From Actinomycetota bacterium (GTDB lineage: Bacteria > Actinomycetota > AC-67), in assembly GCA_041658565.1 (NCBI GenBank), contig JBAZZY010000033.1:1-26768 (forward strand): 26,768 bases of DNA, read 5' to 3'. The notes beneath the pieces were generated by a model. That model ran no database searches. It was not told the origin of the DNA and was given only the letters and a program-made list of their open reading frames with translations. Below, in pieces: positions 23,217 to 26,768 of the stretch (positions within the stretch are counted from its first letter, which is position 1; each line of letters begins with the position of its first letter). Made by a program: the position numbers and the translations under genes.

Positions 23217-24506
23217 ATGCGTCGAGTTATCGCGGCGATTGTGCTGGCTTTGGGTCTGGTTCCGGCCGCGGCCGCGCTGGCGGCGGAGACCGGCCCGGTG
23301 GTGGACGTGGTCGAGATCGCCGGAGTGATCGACCGGCCGATCGCTGAGTACGTCATCGAGCGCATTGCCGCTGCCGAGCGCGACGGCGACGACTTGGTGG
23401 TCCTTCACATGGACAGCGTCGGCGGTGTGAAGATCTCGGACGGGCAGATGCTTCCGCCGCTCGTGCGCGCCGTCCGGGACGCGAAGGTTCCGGTGGCTGT
23501 GCACGTTGGACCTCGCGCGGCGCGCGCCGAGGGTCTGGCCGTTTATCTGGCCGCTGCAGCCGACGCGGCGACGATCGGCCCGAGCGCGCGCATGGGCCGC
23601 GCCGACCCGATCGACGTCGGGCGCGCGGGAGCCGTGTCGCGCGCGGTCCAGCGGGAGGAACTCGCTGCGCTCACGTCGCGTCGCGGAGGCACACTGAGTG
23701 GGGATCCCTTCGGCTGGTATGGAGCGAACGCCGCAGTCGAAGCGGGCCTTGCCGACGCCGTCGTCCCCGGCGTGGACGAGCTGCTCCGGCGCTTGGACGG
23801 CAAAACCGTTGCCACGTCGCGCGGCGCGGTGAAACTCAGTCTTCCCTCCGACGGAACCATCGTGCGCTTTGGGCAGCCGGGGCCGATCCGACGGTTCCTG
23901 CACGCGTTCGCCAATCCCGCGCTGGTCTACGTGGCCCTTTTCGCCGCCGTGCTCATGATCGTGTTCGAGCTGTTCCAGCCGGGGTTCGGCGTGGCCGGCG
24001 TCACCGGCGGCTTGATCTTGGTGGCGACGACATATGGGTTCACGGTCTTGCCTGCGCGCTGGGATGGGCTGCTGATGCTCTTGGTGGGTTTCGTTCTGTT
24101 GACGATCGACGTTGCGCGCGACGAGCTGCTCGTGCCGACGGCCCTTGGATCGGCCGGGATCGTGGCCGGCTCACTGAGGCTCTTCAGCGGCCGGACGGAC
24201 GCGGTCCGGCTTTCTCCTTGGCTGATCGGCTTCTGCGTCGTGTCGGCGCTGATCGTGTTCGTTCCGGTCATGACATGGGTGCGGCGCCAACGCGCGCCGG
24301 TCTCTGCGGCCGCACACCGCGAGCTGATCGGTCGGGTCGGCGATGTTCGCAGCACGCTCAACCCCGAGGGCTACGTGTGGGTGGACGGCGAACTTTGGCG
24401 GGGGCGCAGCGAGGACGGCAGCCGGATGCGCGTTGGGGAGCCGATCACGGTGGCGAGCGCGCAGGGTCGGGTCCTGATCGTGCGCCCGTCTGCCCTGAAG
24501 GGATAG
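23217..24506 (+). CDS. NfeD-like membrane protein with degenerate ClpP-type domain
   Basis: The 429-residue protein has the three-part NfeD plan. A signal sequence (1-23) leads to a ClpP-fold serine-protease domain (about 28-225). Four or five membrane helices follow (about 240-355, e.g. VYVALFAAVLMIVFELF), then an OB-fold domain (about 365-429: ELIGRVGDVRSTLNPEGYVWVDGELWRGRS). In active relatives the catalytic Ser lies in an A-S-A-G motif. Here the matching segment reads RAARAEGLAVYLAAAADAAT, with no Ser, and the downstream Lys region is also unlike the family. It is therefore probably not a protease. OB-type NfeD proteins pair with stomatins, but none is seen here. The transcript looks leaderless. 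Confidence 0.88.
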   Translation: MRRVIAAIVLALGLVPAAAALAAETGPVVDVVEIAGVIDRPIAEYVIERIAAAERDGDDLVVLHMDSVGGVKISDGQMLPPLVRAVRDAKVPVAVHVGPRAARAEGLAVYLAAAADAATIGPSARMGRADPIDVGRAGAVSRAVQREELAALTSRRGGTLSGDPFGWYGANAAVEAGLADAVVPGVDELLRRLDGKTVATSRGAVKLSLPSDGTIVRFGQPGPIRRFLHAFANPALVYVALFAAVLMIVFELFQPGFGVAGVTGGLILVATTYGFTVLPARWDGLLMLLVGFVLLTIDVARDELLVPTALGSAGIVAGSLRLFSGRTDAVRLSPWLIGFCVVSALIVFVPVMTWVRRQRAPVSAAAHRELIGRVGDVRSTLNPEGYVWVDGELWRGRSEDGSRMRVGEPITVASAQGRVLIVRPSALKG

Positions 24507-24569
24507 CCCGGGGCCTGGACCAGCGGGAACGACTTTGCCGGAGATTTTTTCCCAGATATTGCTCCGCCG

Positions 24570-24595
24570 GGAACATCCAGGGACTTCTCGGCGTC
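24570..24595 (+). promoter_or_regulatory. possible ECF-sigma promoter of whiB
   Basis: GGAAC (24570-24574) is followed after 17 bp by CGTC (24592-24595), the -35/-10 core seen at many ECF sigma promoters. The whiB start is about 30 nt downstream. A T6 run and a CCGGAG/CTCCG inverted pair lie just upstream (24538-24566) and may form a hairpin behind nfeD. Confidence 0.35.
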
Positions 24596-24624
24596 GGTAG
24601 TAGGTGAGGAGGCTGAGGACCATC

Positions 24625-24933
24625 GTGCGTGCGGCCCCGGGACGGTCGAGCGCGGTGGGCGAGGTGGTACGGGCGAACTGGCATGAAAGCGTTGGATGGC
24701 AAGACCGGGCGGCATGTCGCAGCGCCGACCCCAATCTGTTCTTCTCTCCGCAGCACTTGGAGGACAGGTCTGAGCGGCGCGCTCGCGAGGCGCGCGCCAA
24801 GGAGATCTGTGAGGGTTGTCCCGTCCTCGGGGCGTGTTTGACCTTCGCGATAGATACGAATGAGCCTCACGGGATCTGGGGCGGAATGAACGAAGGGGAG
24901 CGCCGGCGGTCTGTGGAGAAGCGCGCCGGCTGA
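24625..24933 (+). CDS. WhiB-family iron-sulfur transcription factor
   Basis: The 102-residue product has all WhiB marks. Cysteines 31, 62, 65 and 71 (ACRSADPNLFF; CEGCPVLGAC) bind a 4Fe-4S cluster, the G-I-W-G-G turn is at 83-87, and a basic C-terminus (NEGERRRSVEKR) contacts DNA. WhiB proteins act with sigma-A region 4 and occur only in Actinobacteria and their phages, so this gene identifies the host. I start at the GTG at 24625 (GAGGA 5 nt upstream); GTGs at 24604 and 24655 are alternatives. Placement near the ArsA-like pair, the PBP, DUF4177 and RidA suggests a WblA-type member, by analogy with Streptomyces. A terminator follows. Confidence 0.95.
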   Translation: MRAAPGRSSAVGEVVRANWHESVGWQDRAACRSADPNLFFSPQHLEDRSERRAREARAKEICEGCPVLGACLTFAIDTNEPHGIWGGMNEGERRRSVEKRAG

Positions 24934-24946
24934 GGTCGACCTCTCC

Positions 24947-24983
24947 GGGCGATCGGTGGAAACCTGCCGGTCGCCCGTTGCGT
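24947..24983 (+). terminator. terminator after whiB
   Basis: A 10-bp stem (24947-24956 with 24967-24976, one G-T pair, 10-nt loop) is followed by GTTGCGTTT, a short T-rich tail. It begins 13 nt after the whiB stop. Confidence 0.6.
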
Positions 24984-25029
24984 TTCCAAGGTCCGGTAGG
25001 CTCGGCGTCACTCGAGCGGGAGGTGCCGC

Positions 25030-25188
25030 ATGCAGCAGTGGGAGTACGTGTCCGTGCCCTTGATCCCACACGCCATTGCCGAGATCTTGAACAACTGGGG
25101 CGAAGAAGGCTGGGAACTGGTGCAGGTGTACATGCCGACGGAAGTCCCCGGGACCGTCGCGCTCCTCAAGAGGCCGAAGTCGTCGTGA
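25030..25188 (+). CDS. DUF4177-type small protein
   Basis: This 52-residue protein starts at an ATG behind GGGAGGTG. MQQWEYVSVPL, followed by EILNNWGEEGWELVQVYM and GTVALLKRP, is the DUF4177 signature: a short beta-alpha-beta fold with the invariant G-x-x-GWELV. Function is unknown. Its TGA overlaps the GTG of ridA (GTGA, 25185-25188), so the two are translationally coupled. A -10-like TAGGCT (24997-25002) may provide the promoter after the whiB terminator. Confidence 0.88.
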   Translation: MQQWEYVSVPLIPHAIAEILNNWGEEGWELVQVYMPTEVPGTVALLKRPKSS

Positions 25189-25643
25189 GTGCCGAGGCGC
25201 GTTTGGCGGAACTCGGCATCGTGCTCCCGGAACCACCGGCACCGGTGGCGAGTTACGTTCCGGTCGTGGTCGCCGGTGGGTTCGCTTACGTGAGCGGCCA
25301 GGTGCCTTTGCGCGCCGAAGGACTTCCGCGTCTCGGATCGGTCGGCGCGGAAGTGACCCAAGAAGAAGCAGTCGAAGAGGCGCGCTATTGCGGCATCAAC
25401 ATCCTCGCGCAGTTGCGCGCGGCGCTGGGTTCACTCGACAACGTGGCGCGCGTAGTGAAGCTGACGGTGTTCGTTGCATCGGCGCCGGGGTTTCGCATGC
25501 AGCCGCTGGTTGCCAACGGCGCGAGCGACTTGATGGTCGAGGTGTTCGGCGACGCAGGCCGCCACGCGCGCGCGGCCGTCGGCGTGGCGGAGTTGCCGCT
25601 GGGCGTTCCGGTCGAGGTGGACGCCGTGGTGCAGGTGCGCTGA
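25185..25643 (+). CDS. ridA: RidA family (YjgF/YER057c) enamine/imine deaminase
   Basis: The 152-residue product has the RidA fold. FAYVSGQVPL lies near the start and a long helix follows (EEARYCGINILAQLRAALGSLDNVARVVKLTVFVAS). The final motif HARAAVGVAELPLGVPVEVDAVVQV contains the Arg that in RidA binds the imine carboxylate. RidA trimers hydrolyse reactive 2-aminoacrylate released by PLP enzymes. This longer, N-terminally extended form belongs to the type common in Actinobacteria, whose substrate is less certain. Start at GTG 25185, overlapping the DUF4177 stop. Confidence 0.93.
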   Translation: MSAEARLAELGIVLPEPPAPVASYVPVVVAGGFAYVSGQVPLRAEGLPRLGSVGAEVTQEEAVEEARYCGINILAQLRAALGSLDNVARVVKLTVFVASAPGFRMQPLVANGASDLMVEVFGDAGRHARAAVGVAELPLGVPVEVDAVVQVR

Positions 25644-25652
25644 GAGGCTCTG

Positions 25653-25680
25653 CGCGCGCGAGGTCGGTTCTTCGCGCGCG
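25653..25680 (+). terminator. strong hairpin after ridA
   Basis: A perfect 9-bp stem (CGCGCGCGA, 25653-25661, with TCGCGCGCG, 25672-25680) and a 10-nt loop lies 10 nt after the ridA stop. No T-run follows, so it may act with Rho or as a transcript-stabilising 3' end. Confidence 0.4.
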
Positions 25681-25722
25681 ACGTGCGAAGTGCCCGAGTT
25701 GATCCGACGATCGGGGGTGGGG

Positions 25723-26658
25723 ATGTACGCGAGGCGCCTTGCTCTACCGCTGTGCCTGCTGTTATTGAGCGCGTGCGGATCGCGTGCGGACGTGTCGTAT
25801 CGGGGGTCAAGCCCGGTCGCGAGAACATCCAATGTCGACTCGCCTTCACCGTCGCCATCGCCCTCACCATCGCCGAGTCCAAGCCGCTCGCCTCGGAGCA
25901 CGACACCGGTTCTTCGTGCGTGGCCGGAGACGAAGAACTGCCGCTCGGGTCCCGCGAACCGTCCGGCGATGTTGGGGATCACCATGGTCGACTATGACGA
26001 TTGGTCGGCCGGGGAAGGCTGGCGGCCCTGGCCCTACAGGGAGGCAATTCGCGCGCTGGAGCGCGCAGGGGTCTCTGCCCAGATGGTCAAGCGGTCCGGT
26101 CCGGCAATGTGGTCGGGGCATGCTCTTGCGCGCGGGACCGAGAGCGCGTTGTTGCGCTCCGCGAGGTTGATTGAGGGCATGGACCCGCCCGGCGACGCGT
26201 CCCCGGCCGACACCCGGATCGAATGCGCCGGGCACGTCTTCCTCGACCGTCCGCCAAAGCACTTGCGGGGTAAGTTCAGTATCGAGGTTCGGAAGGGAAC
26301 AAACGTGAAGGCGCTCATCGCCCGGATGGGCGGACGAGAGCGAATCCAAGACGATGCTTCCCGCGAAGGCGAGGGGCGTTCCTGGTGGGATCTTGTCACG
26401 CCGGATCCAAGCAGGGTGCAGCGCGCGATGCAGTATCTGGACAACTCTGAGGTGCTGGGCGTCGGTCTCGAGCCGAACTGTTGGAACGAGTGCGACTTCC
26501 GCACCTACGGCCCCCAGATCGATCGGGGGCTGTTCGGAACCGTGCGCCTGCACGACGGCAACTGCATGCCGGGGCCATCAAGCGCCATGAGGAGCTGTCG
26601 TTCCCGACCGGTCGCCCGGAGCATCTCCATCTACTCGCCGCCGCTAGGAGACCGCTGA
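25723..26658 (+). CDS. uncharacterised lipoprotein with Ser-Pro linker
   Basis: The 311-residue product starts at the ATG at 25723 (GGGGGTGGGG upstream). MYARRLALPLCLLLLSAC ends in a lipobox (LSAC, Cys18). A Ser-Pro repeat linker follows at about 39-57. The folded part begins near residue 80 (MLGITMVDYDDWSAGEGW...) and includes FSIEVRKGTNVKALIARMGG and a paired-Cys segment (GLEPNCWNECDF). I recognise no family. It is predicted to be anchored on the outer face of the membrane. Two other exported proteins in the window have like Ser-Pro linkers. The upstream hairpin after ridA suggests it is a separate transcription unit. Confidence 0.75.
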   Translation: MYARRLALPLCLLLLSACGSRADVSYRGSSPVARTSNVDSPSPSPSPSPSPSPSRSPRSTTPVLRAWPETKNCRSGPANRPAMLGITMVDYDDWSAGEGWRPWPYREAIRALERAGVSAQMVKRSGPAMWSGHALARGTESALLRSARLIEGMDPPGDASPADTRIECAGHVFLDRPPKHLRGKFSIEVRKGTNVKALIARMGGRERIQDDASREGEGRSWWDLVTPDPSRVQRAMQYLDNSEVLGVGLEPNCWNECDFRTYGPQIDRGLFGTVRLHDGNCMPGPSSAMRSCRSRPVARSISIYSPPLGDR

Positions 26659-26690
26659 TTTAGTCGCCAACTTCGGCGGTGTTTGGGTCC

Positions 26691-26706
26691 CGATGTGAGA
26701 ACATCG
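26691..26706. repeat. inverted repeat just before the last gene
   Basis: CGATGT (26691-26696) and ACATCG (26701-26706) form a perfect 6-bp inverted repeat with a GAGA centre, ending 4 nt before the ATG at 26711. It may be an operator or a hairpin blocking the start; AACAT inside it could also be part of a -10 box. Confidence 0.45.
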
Positions 26707-26710
26707 CACC

Positions 26711-26768
26711 ATGGCCAAGGGGAAGACTCCAACCCAGGTTCAGTTCGAGGACGCGGCCCGGCTCTTGG
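26711..26768 (+). CDS. N-terminal start of an unknown protein (partial)
   Basis: An ATG at 26711 opens a frame (MAKGKTPTQVQFEDAARLL) that runs off the end of the window. Only 19 residues are visible, too few for a family name. No Shine-Dalgarno precedes it; the inverted repeat at 26691-26706 abuts the start. Confidence 0.45.
   Translation, partial: MAKGKTPTQVQFEDAARLL

Overview
The window is high-GC DNA, full of GCGCGC runs and with GTG starts alongside ATG. Several start codons sit only 7-10 nt after a -10-like hexamer with no Shine-Dalgarno site. A WhiB-family iron-sulfur regulator, a SARP-type (winged helix plus BTAD) regulator, paired ArsA-like ATPases beside a PASTA-tailed class A penicillin-binding protein, and DUF6458, DUF6351 and DUF4177 proteins together point to an actinobacterium (Actinomycetota). 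It is probably a little-studied or uncultured lineage; the species cannot be told from this sequence. No phage, insertion sequence, integrase or CRISPR array is visible.

Layout. 1-90: tail of an unknown gene. 126-257 (-): a 43-residue exported peptide behind a long leader. 533-2047 (-): DUF4173 membrane protein. 2408-3718 (+): TrpB2-type tryptophan synthase beta chain. 3758-4583 (-): two small genes that may form a toxin-antitoxin-like pair; the second lacks a credible start codon. 4886-6325 (+): exported serine hydrolase. 6360-9133 (-): FAD disulfide oxidoreductase, a 46-aa hydrophobic protein, a 67-aa protein and a SARP-type regulator. 9275-10155 (+), divergent: CsbD, DUF6458, a 78-aa membrane protein and a 28-aa acidic microprotein. 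10336-12552 (+): large exported DUF6351 protein. 12673-12915 (+): small unknown. 13101-13730 (-): NYN-domain nuclease of different codon style, downstream of tRNA-Pro(CGG). 14128-15186 (+): S51-like peptidase and a zinc-ribbon protein.

From 15209 to 25643 lies a conserved actinobacterial envelope/regulatory neighbourhood. It holds a PD40 lipoprotein and a metallophosphoesterase (ATGA overlap), YqeY, PBP1 with PASTA, two ArsA-like ATPases (ATGA overlap), an AlkD-like protein, an NfeD-like membrane protein, WhiB, DUF4177 and RidA (GTGA overlap). A (Ser-Pro)-rich lipoprotein and the start of another gene close the window.

How the parts may work together. The most striking regulatory signal is in front of the SARP-type regulator. 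Two heptamers repeat with an 11-bp period, and the nearer one ends exactly 8 bp before a TAGAAT -10 box, which is the classical SARP operator geometry. This suggests autoregulation, and possibly control of the divergent CsbD-DUF6458-microprotein genes, forming a compact candidate stress module. The second half looks like a cell-wall/regulation locus resembling the Streptomyces wblA region (from memory), but reordered by insertion of AlkD and NfeD.
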